Assembly (NCBI GenBank): GCA_018065295.1
Contig: JAGHTQ010000135.1
Coordinates: 1-16,935 of the forward strand
Direction of reading: 5' to 3'
DNA from: Candidatus Colimonas fimequi
Lineage (GTDB): Bacteria > Bacillota > Clostridia > Peptostreptococcales > Anaerovoracaceae
Length of the DNA stretch: 16,935 nt
Shown piece after piece: positions 7,146-15,586 of this stretch (position 1 is the first letter of the stretch; each line of letters begins with the position of its first letter). The notes under the pieces were generated by a model that saw only the letters and a list, made by a program, of their open reading frames with translations, was not told the origin of the DNA and searched no databases. The position numbers were made by a program, and so were the translations under genes.

Positions 7146-10100
7146 TATACTCTCTCCACGTCGAGTCCTGTCTTATGACCGTTGATGTCAGCAGTCTTAA
7201 TATCAGCCTTAGCTTCGATTGCTACAGCCAGAGTTTCCTTCATGATGTAATCCTTATGAGTTTCAACTGCTGCTGCAACTGCTTCGTCTGCATCGATGTA
7301 GATTGTGATGTTATCCATCATTTCGTAATCGTTCTGCTTTCTCATCTGCTGAACCTTAGAGATGATTTCTCTTGCGAGACCTTCTGCTTCAAGTTCAGGA
7401 GTTACTGTAGTATCCAGGATAGTGAAGATGTTGTTTTCCATTGCTACAGCGAAACCTTCCTTAGCTGAAATCTTGATATCAACCAGTTCCTTAGTGATAT
7501 CGTAGTTTTCACCGTTGATTTCAACTGTAATCTTACCTTCACTTTCAAGTGCTGCTACTGTTGCTGCAGGATCAGCCTGTGCCAGAACCTGGCCAAGAGC
7601 CTTAACGTTCTTACCAAGAACAGGACCTGCTGCTCTGAAGTTTGGCTTCAGTGAGTAGTTCATGTACTCGTCAAGCTGGTTCTCGAACTTAACAGTCTTA
7701 ATATTCAGTTCTTCCATGATCAGTGGTGTCAGGTCGCTGATCAGTTCTTCGTACTTACCATCTACGAGAACTTCGCTCAGTGGCTGTCTTACCTTGATCT
7801 TTTCTTTTTCTCTTGTTCCTCTGCCAAGAGCAACCAGTGCTCTTACAAGGTCCATTCTTTCTTCAACCTTAGCGTCGATCAGGTCTTCGTTTGCTTCTGG
7901 GAAGTAAGCAAGGTGTACTGATTCTTCGCCTGTCAGGTTCTGATACATTTCGTCTGAAAGGAATGGAGCGAATGGAGCGATCAGCTTAGCTACGCCTACC
8001 ATTACTTCATATGTTGTAGCATATACTGACTTCTTGTCGTCTGTCAGTTCTTCGCCGTAGAATCTTCTTCTAGCTCTTCTGATGTACCAGTTACTGAGGT
8101 CTTCGTTTACGAAGTCCTGAATCTTGTGAGTAGTAACCATGTGATTGTACTTCTCCATTGATTCAGTTACTTCCTTAACCAGTCTGTTGAACTTAGAAAT
8201 GATCCATCTATCCAGTTCAGGTCTGTCAGCATATGGTACTTCAAGTGATGCTGGATCAAGATCATCCTGGTTGCTGTAGAGTACGAAGAAGTTATATACA
8301 TTCTTCAGTGTTCCGAAGAACTTACCTGCGATTTCCTTCAGGCCGTCTTCGTCAAACTTAGTTGGTGACCATGCTGGTGATGTGTGCAGCAGATACCATC
8401 TAGTTGCGTCAGCGCCGTACTTGTCAAGCATTTCGAATGGGTTAACAGTGTTACCAACATGCTTAGACATCTTCTTGCCTTCCTTGTCTAGAATCAGGTC
8501 GTTAACCAGTACGTTCTTGTAAGGAGCCTTACCCATGATGAATGTTGAAATAGCCATCAGTGAGTAGAACCAACCTCTAGTCTGGTCAATACCTTCGCAG
8601 ATGAAGTCTGCTGGGAACAGTTCAGCTTCGAAGTTTTCGCTGTTTTCGAATGGATAATGTCTCTGTGCGAATGGCATTGCACCTGAGTCGAACCAGCAGT
8701 CCATAACTTCTGGAATTCTGTTCATTGTCTTGCCGCATTCAGGACATGTGATATGTACGTCGTCCACATATGGTCTGTGGAGTTCGATTGTTTCGTCGAT
8801 GTTTTCCTGTACCTTCTCAACCAGTTCAGCCTTGCTGCCGATGCATTCAAGATGACCGCATTCGCAACGCCATACAGGAATTGGAGTACCCCAGTATCTG
8901 CTTCTTGAGATAGCCCAGTCCTTAACTTCTGCCAGCCAGTTACCGAATCTCTTCTCACCTACGAAGTCTGGATACCAGTTAACAGTGTTGTTGTTAGCTA
9001 CCAGCTGATCCTTCAGCTTGCTCATCTCGATGTACCATGATGGCTTAGCATAGTAAACCAGAGGAGTTCCGCATCTCCAGCAGTGTGGGTAGTTATGTTC
9101 AATCTTCTTCTTAGCATATACCTTGTTGCCTTCAGCAAGGTACTTGATGATTTCGATATCAAGACCATCTTCCATTACGAAGCGGCCCTTCCAAGGTGTT
9201 TCAGTGTAGCAACCTCTGTCGTCTACAGGCTGAAGTACTGGCAGGTCGTACTTACGACCGCACTGATAGTCGTCTTCACCGAACGCTGGTGCTGTATGAA
9301 CGATACCAGTACCATCTTCGGTTGAAACGTAATCCATGCAAGTTACGAAGAATGCCTTCTTCTCTGCCTTAACGAATGGCATGATCTGTTCGTATTCCTG
9401 ATACTCAAGATCCTTACCCTTCATTTCTTCGATTACTTCGAATGTGCCTTCGCCCAGAACCTTTGATGCAAGGCCCTTAGCCAGATAGAAGATGTTACCT
9501 TCTTCATCGCCTGAGATCATCTTAACCTTAACGTAGTCGATTTCAGGACCAACAGTCAGTACTGTGTTTGAAGCCAGTGTCCATGGAGTTGTTGTCCTTG
9601 CCAGGAAGTATTCGTTCTCAGTTCCTACCTTGTGGAACTTAACAGTCAGAGTGTTAACCTTAACATCCTTGTAGCCCTGTGCTACTTCGTGTGATGCAAG
9701 ACCTGTTCCACATCTTGGGCAGTATGGGAGAATCTTGTGGCCTTCGTAAACCAGTCCAGCCTTGAAGAATTCCTTGATGATCCACCAGCCTGTTTCGATG
9801 TAGTCATCTTCCAGTGTGATATATGGATTATCCATGTCTACGAGATATCCCATTCTCTTAGTCATGTCTTCCCACATTCCCTTATATGTGAATACTGATT
9901 CCTTACACTTCTTGTTGAATGCAGCAATACCGTACTTCTCGATATCCTGCTTGCCTTCGATACCCAGCTGCTTCTCAACTTCGATTTCAACTGGAAGTCC
10001 GTGAGTATCCCAACCAGCCTTACGGTTTACCTTGAAGCCCTTCATTGTCTTGTAACGGTTAACTGAGTCCTTCAGTGTTCTTGCCATTACGTGATGAATG

Positions 10101-10261
10101 CCTGGCTTACCATTAGCTGTTGGAGGTCCTTCATAGAATACGAATGAAGGCTGACCTTCTCTTGCGCTTACGCACTTGCTAAGCAGATCTTCAGCTTCCC
10201 ACTTATTAGCCTGTTCAGTCTGAAGCTCAGCAATTGGTCTGTCTGATAAATTCTTGATCAT
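7145..10261 (-). CDS. ileS: Isoleucyl-tRNA synthetase, IleRS2-like with GIHH signature
   Basis: 1038 aa, class I synthetase that charges tRNA-Ile and edits Val-tRNA-Ile. The N-terminal signature is PPTANGKPGIHH: residues 54-57 are G-I-H-H where HIGH is expected. The editing (CP1) domain shows the Thr-rich TTTPWTLASNT segment at 223-233 and GTGIVHTAPAFGEDD at 317-331. KMSKH (597-601) is the KMSKS loop. Cys pairs occur at 181/184, 394/397, 466/468 and 506/509, some of which probably bind zinc. The C-terminal part holds the anticodon-binding helical domain. Length and the PTANG form fit the eukaryote-like IleRS2 type rather than the common bacterial IleRS1. Expression is under a T-box leader. 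It is the first gene of an operon with the 116-aa protein and rlmN. AAAGGAAA lies before the ATG. Confidence 0.97.
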   Translation of the reverse strand: MIKNLSDRPIAELQTEQANKWEAEDLLSKCVSAREGQPSFVFYEGPPTANGKPGIHHVMARTLKDSVNRYKTMKGFKVNRKAGWDTHGLPVEIEVEKQLGIEGKQDIEKYGIAAFNKKCKESVFTYKGMWEDMTKRMGYLVDMDNPYITLEDDYIETGWWIIKEFFKAGLVYEGHKILPYCPRCGTGLASHEVAQGYKDVKVNTLTVKFHKVGTENEYFLARTTTPWTLASNTVLTVGPEIDYVKVKMISGDEEGNIFYLAKGLASKVLGEGTFEVIEEMKGKDLEYQEYEQIMPFVKAEKKAFFVTCMDYVSTEDGTGIVHTAPAFGEDDYQCGRKYDLPVLQPVDDRGCYTETPWKGRFVMEDGLDIEIIKYLAEGNKVYAKKKIEHNYPHCWRCGTPLVYYAKPSWYIEMSKLKDQLVANNNTVNWYPDFVGEKRFGNWLAEVKDWAISRSRYWGTPIPVWRCECGHLECIGSKAELVEKVQENIDETIELHRPYVDDVHITCPECGKTMNRIPEVMDCWFDSGAMPFAQRHYPFENSENFEAELFPADFICEGIDQTRGWFYSLMAISTFIMGKAPYKNVLVNDLILDKEGKKMSKHVGNTVNPFEMLDKYGADATRWYLLHTSPAWSPTKFDEDGLKEIAGKFFGTLKNVYNFFVLYSNQDDLDPASLEVPYADRPELDRWIISKFNRLVKEVTESMEKYNHMVTTHKIQDFVNEDLSNWYIRRARRRFYGEELTDDKKSVYATTYEVMVGVAKLIAPFAPFLSDEMYQNLTGEESVHLAYFPEANEDLIDAKVEERMDLVRALVALGRGTREKEKIKVRQPLSEVLVDGKYEELISDLTPLIMEELNIKTVKFENQLDEYMNYSLKPNFRAAGPVLGKNVKALGQVLAQADPAATVAALESEGKITVEINGENYDITKELVDIKISAKEGFAVAMENNIFTILDTTVTPELEAEGLAREIISKVQQMRKQNDYEMMDNITIYIDADEAVAAAVETHKDYIMKETLAVAIEAKADIKTADINGHKTGLDVERV

Positions 10262-10278
10262 GTCTAATTTCCTTTCAC

Positions 10279-10312
10279 AAAAATCAACGTCCCCATGTTA
10301 AACATAGGGACG
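10279..10312 (-). terminator. T-box-controlled leader terminator
   Basis: A 10-bp stem (10303-10312 with 10288-10297; one G-U pair) closes a TTTAA loop. It is followed by TTGATTTTT on the minus strand. Its 5' arm overlaps the bases that pair with the T-box in the antiterminator, so the two forms are mutually exclusive. Confidence 0.9.
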
Positions 10313-10496
10313 ATTATTAACCGCGGTACCACCCTAATTACGGGACCATCATCCCGTCTCTTATAAGTGTCGGGCTCAGAAGTGATTTTCGCTTGCCGCC
10401 TCACCGTCATGCTCTCAGCTAACGCATGGCTCTCTGTAAGGATAATTACGCGGGGCTACTGTCTCCGTCACAGCCTCATTTATTAATTTCTCATAT
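10279..10496 (-). promoter_or_regulatory. T-box riboswitch leader of ileS, AUC specifier
   Basis: The canonical T-box sequence AGGGTGGTACCGCGG is at 10321-10335 on the minus strand. Upstream are typical stem I elements: an AGTAG segment, a CAGAGAGC segment, an apical CATGC...GCATG helix with GAGA, then GCGAAAATCACTTCTGAG. In the last, ATC (10384-10386) stands in the specifier position, matching isoleucine. A short CGGGA...TCCCG stem III precedes the T-box. CGTCCCT after the T-box can pair either with its AGGG (antiterminator) or with the downstream GGGGACG (terminator). Uncharged tRNA-Ile would favour read-through into ileS, the 116-aa gene and rlmN. The 5' limit is approximate. Confidence 0.95.
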
Positions 10497-10502
10497 GCAA
10501 TA

Positions 10503-10531
10503 ATTCTATATCTGCAAAGGCTCAAAGTCAA
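10503..10531 (-). promoter_or_regulatory. Promoter of the ileS operon
   Basis: TTGACT (10526-10531), a 17-bp spacer, then TAGAAT (10503-10508) on the minus strand; each box matches consensus at five of six positions. It lies just past the mfd stop codon and would start transcription near 10496, directly before the T-box stem I. No real terminator is seen between mfd and this promoter. Confidence 0.82.
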
Positions 10532-10554
10532 GGATTTTAGCCACTTTATGGCCT

Positions 10555-13500
10555 CTAATTCAGCTTATTATCGCCTAGAGCAGTCTCAAGAAATCTGTCG
10601 ATGGCATCCAGTGGTTCTTCTTTGACAACAGTGAGTCTGATATAAGGGTTTTCGCCGCCGTAAATCATGATTTTTTCACCGTAATTAGCGACCAGTACCG
10701 CCATTGCTCCCTGAGAGAACTTGAAGTTTTCCCAAAGTTTGAAAATCACCTTATAACCATCCTGCTCTATCTCCTTAACTCCAATTCGTCCCGCCATTGA
10801 ACGTATCTTGGATATGCGAACCAGATTCATTGTAGCCTTAGGAATATCGCCGAATCTATCCATGAGTTCGTCAATAATATCGCTCTCATCCTGTCCGTTC
10901 TCAACCATTGCAATCTTCTTGTACATCTGAAGTCTGAGCACGTCATTCTCAATGTACTTGTTTGAGATTATAGCCGGTACTGGAATGCTGAATATAGTCT
11001 CTTCTGCCTGTGGCATTACTTCCTGTCCCTGCATTGCAGCGAAGGATTCTTCAAGCATCTTGCAATAAAGTTCATATCCCACATTAACCATGTGACCCGA
11101 CTGGGCAGTGCCCAGAATGTTTCCTGCGCCGCGAAGTTCCAGATCCTTCATGGCGATTTTGAACCCTGAGCCAAACTCAGTGAAATCTCGGATTGCTCTA
11201 AGACGCTTCTCCGCAATTTCAGTAAGGCTCTTATCCTTCTGATACATCAGGTAGCAGTATGCCATGCGGCCTGATCTGCCGACTCTTCCTCGCAGCTGAT
11301 ATAACTGCGCCAGGCCGAATCTGTCAGAGTCCAGAATAATCATGGTATTAACGTTAGGAATGTCGATACCAGACTCGATGATTGTCGTAGATACGAGAAC
11401 GTTAAATTCACCATCCTGGAAGTCCATGATCAGGTCTTCCAGTTCCTTCTCCTTCATTTTGCCATGTCCCACTTCAACGCTGGCTTCAGGCACCAGACGC
11501 TCTATGAGTTTGGCAATAGATGAAATTGAATCGACTCTATTATAGAGAACGTACACCTGTCCACCGCGGGCAAGCTCCTTCTCGATAGCCTCTCTGATAA
11601 CGTGATTTTCCTGCTCCATAACATATGTTCTAACAGGAATACGGTCTTCAGGTGGCTCCTCAAGAGTGCTCATATCCTTCATTCCGCTAAGAGACATATG
11701 CAAAGTTCTAGGGATCGGAGTTGCTGATAAAGTAAGCACATCTACATTTTCTCGTAGTTGCTTAATTCGTTCCTTGTGCTTAACGCCGAAACGCTGCTCC
11801 TCATCGACTACAAGGAGGCCTAAATCCTTGAATTTCACGTCTTCTGACAGGATGCGATGTGTACCAATAAGAAGGTCGATTCGTCCAGCTTTAACGTCTG
11901 CAATTATCTGTTTCTGCTGCTTAGGTGTTCTAAATCTGGAGAGCATTTCAACTCTGAACGGGAACTTCTCAAATCTGTCCTTGAGGGTGTAATAGTGCTG
12001 ACTTGCAAGGAGTGTTGTTGGCACCAGAATTGCAGCCTGCTTGCCGTCTGATACGCACTTAAACAAGGCTCTTGCAGCAACTTCAGTCTTACCGAATCCA
12101 ACGTCACCGCAAAGGAGTCTATCCATAGGAACAGGACGTTCCATATCATTCTTAATTTCGTCGATACTTCTAAGCTGATCGTCTGTTTCTTCGTATGGGA
12201 AGGATGCTTCAAACTCCTGCTGCCATACGGTATCTGCCGAGAACGCATAGCCCGGAGCATTCATTCTGGCAGCTGATATTCTAATTAAATCTTCTGCCAT
12301 GTCATCGATGGCAGCCTTGGCCTTAGCCTTAGTCTTCTTCCATTCAGAACCTGACAGCTTGTTAAGCTTAGGTGCTACACCTTCGCCGCCAACATATTTC
12401 TGAAGGATGCCCAGCTGATCAACAGGAATAAACAGAGAATCTTCTCCTGCGTACTTAACCTTCAGGTAGTCACGCTGTACGCCCTGAACGATGAGCTGTT
12501 CGATACCCATGAATCTACCGATACCATGAGTCTCATGTACAACATAATCCCCTTCCTGAACGTCAGCGAAGCTCTTGATCTGCTGGCCTCTGGATTTCTT
12601 TTTCTTTCTCTTTTTCTTATATGTCTGACCGAAGATATCCCCTTCCCAGATAAAAGCAGCCTTATGTTCCGGGAAATCGACACCGCCAGTAATAGTACCC
12701 TCTTTAACGTCAACCTTACCAACCAGGGATTCCATTACCAGGAATTCTTTGATATTCTTAACCTTCTCTTCACTGCTGCAGACGATAGTCACCTTATATC
12801 CGTGATTAAGGTAGTTAACAAGTTCGTCCTTGAGCACGTCCATTCTGCCGTTAAAAGCAGCTGTAGGTCTGCAGTTAACGTTATGAAGACCAGTCAGAAA
12901 CGGTGCGTTCTTGATGGTTGATAACATAGGAGTGAAGATATAGCCTTCCCTGTCATAAAGTCTGAAATAGTCCTTCTGACCAGAAATGCAGCTGAAGTCA
13001 TCGCCTATACCGCGGCCTTCCTTGATGATAGTATCGATGTCATCAGCCATCTCCTTCTCATATGCATCGAGGGTCTCAAGGATTCTTGCCGGATCATCGA
13101 TAAAAATCTGCGGCTCATCCATGTAATCCCATATATATGACAGCTCATCGTAGAAGTAGCCTATGAACTTCTCCAGATACTGAGTGTTAAGCATGTTGCC
13201 AGTGTACTCGATGAGCTGGTCCCTTCTCTTCTTAAGTTCGTAAACAGTCTCGCTGTTTCCTTCCTTCTTCTCTATTTTCTTAATAGCCTTAGCATAGGCC
13301 TTATCGATGTTCTCCTGACCCTTAGCGAAAGTTTCTTCGTCACGCTCCATCTGCGTGCAAGGATAAATTCTCACGGATTTAAGCTGTTCATCTGAGCGCT
13401 GACTCTCCAGATCAAAAGTTCTGATAGAGTCGACTTCAGTATCAAAGAGCTCAATTCGATAAGGATGCTCCCCATCTGGTGTGAAGATATCAAGGATACC

Positions 13501-13968
13501 GCCACGAATACTGAATTCGCCGCGTCCCTCGATCATAGGAAGTCTCTCGTAACCCATGCGATAAAGCTTATCACGTATTTCGCCAAGTTCTACGTCTTCG
13601 CCCCTTGTAATTTCAAGCTTACTTTCGCGAAAAACCTCCGCAGGTGGCAGTTTCTTAATTGCACCAGTTACTGGTGCAATAACTATGCAGTCTTCTCCTG
13701 ACGCAATGGTTTTGAGCACACTAAGACGCTCCAGCAGGTCGTCGTTATTCTTAGCTTCATACTGCATGAAGCTCTCATCTTCCTGCGGGAGCACACATAC
13801 TTTTCGCTGGTCAAAAAAAGAAAGGTCTGTAGCTAGACGGCGTGCCCTGTTTATTGTAGGCACCACAATCAGGCTCTGACCTTCATAACCTTCCAGCAAA
13901 TGAGATATGATCGGAGCAACACTTGTTCCTGATGCTCCGGTTATATTAATCATTCCCTTCTGCGCCAT
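10555..13968 (-). CDS. mfd: Transcription-repair coupling factor Mfd
   Basis: 1137 aa, close to the family length (about 1150). Mfd is a DNA translocase that removes stalled RNA polymerase and recruits UvrA to the lesion. Domains in order: a UvrB-like N-terminal module (about 5-440, with a degenerate P-loop TGASGTSVA, as is normal in Mfd); a Lys/Arg-rich linker (451-460); a CarD-like RNA-polymerase-interacting domain (about 465-530, YVVHETHGIGRFMGIE); RecG-like motor domains with Walker A GDVGFGKTE (621-629), DEEQ (722-725), SAT (748-750) and QLRGRVGRSGR (891-901); then the TRG-type region and a C-terminal regulatory domain (about 985-1120). The start overlaps the pth 3' end by 23 bp and AGAAGGA lies 5 nt upstream. 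Nothing looks damaged. Confidence 0.98.
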   Translation of the reverse strand: MAQKGMINITGASGTSVAPIISHLLEGYEGQSLIVVPTINRARRLATDLSFFDQRKVCVLPQEDESFMQYEAKNNDDLLERLSVLKTIASGEDCIVIAPVTGAIKKLPPAEVFRESKLEITRGEDVELGEIRDKLYRMGYERLPMIEGRGEFSIRGGILDIFTPDGEHPYRIELFDTEVDSIRTFDLESQRSDEQLKSVRIYPCTQMERDEETFAKGQENIDKAYAKAIKKIEKKEGNSETVYELKKRRDQLIEYTGNMLNTQYLEKFIGYFYDELSYIWDYMDEPQIFIDDPARILETLDAYEKEMADDIDTIIKEGRGIGDDFSCISGQKDYFRLYDREGYIFTPMLSTIKNAPFLTGLHNVNCRPTAAFNGRMDVLKDELVNYLNHGYKVTIVCSSEEKVKNIKEFLVMESLVGKVDVKEGTITGGVDFPEHKAAFIWEGDIFGQTYKKKRKKKKSRGQQIKSFADVQEGDYVVHETHGIGRFMGIEQLIVQGVQRDYLKVKYAGEDSLFIPVDQLGILQKYVGGEGVAPKLNKLSGSEWKKTKAKAKAAIDDMAEDLIRISAARMNAPGYAFSADTVWQQEFEASFPYEETDDQLRSIDEIKNDMERPVPMDRLLCGDVGFGKTEVAARALFKCVSDGKQAAILVPTTLLASQHYYTLKDRFEKFPFRVEMLSRFRTPKQQKQIIADVKAGRIDLLIGTHRILSEDVKFKDLGLLVVDEEQRFGVKHKERIKQLRENVDVLTLSATPIPRTLHMSLSGMKDMSTLEEPPEDRIPVRTYVMEQENHVIREAIEKELARGGQVYVLYNRVDSISSIAKLIERLVPEASVEVGHGKMKEKELEDLIMDFQDGEFNVLVSTTIIESGIDIPNVNTMIILDSDRFGLAQLYQLRGRVGRSGRMAYCYLMYQKDKSLTEIAEKRLRAIRDFTEFGSGFKIAMKDLELRGAGNILGTAQSGHMVNVGYELYCKMLEESFAAMQGQEVMPQAEETIFSIPVPAIISNKYIENDVLRLQMYKKIAMVENGQDESDIIDELMDRFGDIPKATMNLVRISKIRSMAGRIGVKEIEQDGYKVIFKLWENFKFSQGAMAVLVANYGEKIMIYGGENPYIRLTVVKEEPLDAIDRFLETALGDNKLN

Positions 13969-14563
13969 TGGTTTCCTTCTCTTCCGTTTTCTCTTTCTTT
14001 TTCTTCTTGGCGTTAAACTGGTTCATGGCAATGTCAATGCCATCAGAAATGAGCACTTCAACAGCCTTAGCAGCCTGCTTGATAGCTTCTTCAACCAGTT
14101 CTTCTTCAGATGCGTCCATCTTGCCAATTACGAAATTGACCCAGTCTCTGCTTCCAGTTCCACCGATACCAACTCTGATACGTGGGAAGTCCTGTGACTG
14201 AAGTTCATTAACAACAGACTTCATTCCGTTGTGACTTCCTGCACTACCCTTCTTACGGATACGCAGTGCTCCCAGATCAGTATCGAAATCATCATAAATT
14301 ACAATTACGTCTTCGATGTCGACGTCGTAGTAATTAACTACTTCTCTGAGAGACTCACCACTTAAGTTCATGTATGTCTGTGGTTTCACCAGAAGAACTT
14401 TCTGGTCGGAGATTCTACCATCCCCGACCAGAGCCTTGTGCTTAAGTTTATTTACTGTGATATTGTTGTTTGCAGCTATTGCGTCAATAACGCGGAACCC
14501 CATGTTATGTCTTGTATTCTCATACTTCTTGCCAGGGTTACCAAGTCCTGCTATTACAAACAT
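13946..14563 (-). CDS. pth: Peptidyl-tRNA hydrolase
   Basis: 205 aa. It releases tRNA from prematurely dissociated peptidyl-tRNA. Key residues are present: N9 and H19 (GLGNPGKKYENTRHNMG), N66 (QTYMNLSG), D91 in the YDDFD motif and N112 in AGSHNG, matching E. coli N10, H20, N68, D93 and N114. The core is the usual 185 residues or so, followed by a 20-residue Lys/Glu-rich low-complexity tail that begins with a run of lysines. The end of this tail overlaps the start of mfd. AGAAGGAT lies 7 nt before the ATG. The gene is 25 nt downstream of prs, and the pair precedes mfd as in many Firmicutes. Confidence 0.97.
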   Translation of the reverse strand: MFVIAGLGNPGKKYENTRHNMGFRVIDAIAANNNITVNKLKHKALVGDGRISDQKVLLVKPQTYMNLSGESLREVVNYYDVDIEDVIVIYDDFDTDLGALRIRKKGSAGSHNGMKSVVNELQSQDFPRIRVGIGGTGSRDWVNFVIGKMDASEEELVEEAIKQAAKAVEVLISDGIDIAMNQFNAKKKKKEKTEEKETNGAEGND

Positions 14564-14588
14564 GTTCTAATCCTTCTAATTCTATATT

Positions 14589-15542
14589 CTATAATTCAAA
14601 GAGCTTGCTTACAGCTTCGTTAGTGTGAATTCTTGTCATAGCATCTGCGAAAAGCGGACCTACTGACAGGATCTTCATCTTATCGATAATCTTCTCCTGC
14701 GGAATTGGCATTGTGTTCAGGAGCACCAGTTCTTCGATTGCTGAATTCTGGATTCTCTCGATTGCTGGTCCAGAAAGAACCGCGTGTGTAGCAGCAGCTC
14801 TTACGCTCTTAGCGCCAAGTTCCTTAATTGCGTTAGCAGCGTTAGTAATTGTACCTGCTGTATCAATCATATCGTCGATAAGGATGGCATTCTTGCCTTC
14901 AACGTTACCGATAATGTTCATGATTTCGCTCTTGTTAGGTTCAGGTCTTCTCTTGTCTACGATAGCGATAGGAGCATTGAGTGGCTCAGCCATCTTTCTT
15001 GCTCTCGGTACACTACCATGGTCAGGTGATACGACAACCAGGTCTTCAATATTCTGATCCATGAAGTACTTCTGGATAATAGGCATACCGTGCAGGTGGT
15101 CAACTGGAATATCGAAGAAACCTTCAATCTGTGATGCATGCAGGTCCATAGTAAGAACTCTGTCAGCACCAGCAGCTGTAATCATGTTAGCAACCAGCTT
15201 AGATGTGATAGGATCTCTAGCCTTAGCCTTACGGTCCTGTCTAGCATATCCGAAGTATGGCATTACAGCAGTAATTCTGCCAGCTGATGCTCTCTTCATT
15301 GCATCGATTAAAATCAGCATTTCCATCAGGTTGTCATTAACTGGATTACATGTTGACTGTACAACGTAGCAGTCCTGTCCTCTTACTGTTTCCCAGATGC
15401 TAACTGATACTTCACCATCGCTGAACTGCTTAACAGTGCACTTGCCAAGAGGCTTGCCCATTCTTGTTGCGATTTCTTCTGCCAGTACGGGATTTGAATT
15501 ACCTGTGAATACCTTGATTCCTGAAAACAGAGCGTTACTCAT
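14589..15542 (-). CDS. prs: Ribose-phosphate pyrophosphokinase (PRPP synthetase)
   Basis: 317 aa, class I length. It makes PRPP from ribose 5-phosphate and ATP for purine, pyrimidine, His, Trp and NAD synthesis. Seen in the sequence: the FSDGEVSV region (40-47), the ATP-binding flexible loop YARQDRKAKARDPITS (99-114), catalytic-region H134 in TMDLHASQ and the PRPP loop DDMIDTAGT (223-231). The segment PDHGSVPRARK (173-183) reads Ser-Val-Pro where many homologues have Gly-Val-Thr. The start at 15542 is chosen because AAGGAG lies 8 nt upstream and the family begins here. The frame stays open upstream to an ATG at 15626, but that would add 28 non-homologous residues and overlap glmU. Confidence 0.97.
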   Translation of the reverse strand: MSNALFSGIKVFTGNSNPVLAEEIATRMGKPLGKCTVKQFSDGEVSVSIWETVRGQDCYVVQSTCNPVNDNLMEMLILIDAMKRASAGRITAVMPYFGYARQDRKAKARDPITSKLVANMITAAGADRVLTMDLHASQIEGFFDIPVDHLHGMPIIQKYFMDQNIEDLVVVSPDHGSVPRARKMAEPLNAPIAIVDKRRPEPNKSEIMNIIGNVEGKNAILIDDMIDTAGTITNAANAIKELGAKSVRAAATHAVLSGPAIERIQNSAIEELVLLNTMPIPQEKIIDKMKILSVGPLFADAMTRIHTNEAVSKLFEL

Positions 15543-15586
15543 TTCTCTTTCTCCTTGATTATCTTGGGGTGATTCGCTTGTGAAAA

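Noticed and set aside
10535..10552. Small GGCCA/TGGCT hairpin after mfd as a terminator
   Set aside because: Only 5 bp including a G-U pair, and no U-tract follows on the minus strand.
12580..12620. A-rich coding run in mfd (Lys/Arg stretch, residues 451-460) as a slippage site
   Set aside because: The frame is continuous through it and a basic linker before the CarD-like domain is normal in Firmicute Mfd proteins.
13980..14010. Lysine-codon run at the pth 3' end as a frameshift or decayed fusion
   Set aside because: The pth core is complete before it and mfd has its own start and ribosome binding site; it reads as a simple low-complexity tail.
15558..15586. Promoter-like TTTTCA / 17 bp / GATAAT before prs
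   Set aside because: Transcription would begin inside the prs ribosome binding site, so it is unlikely to be useful; prs is better explained as part of the murC-glmU run.
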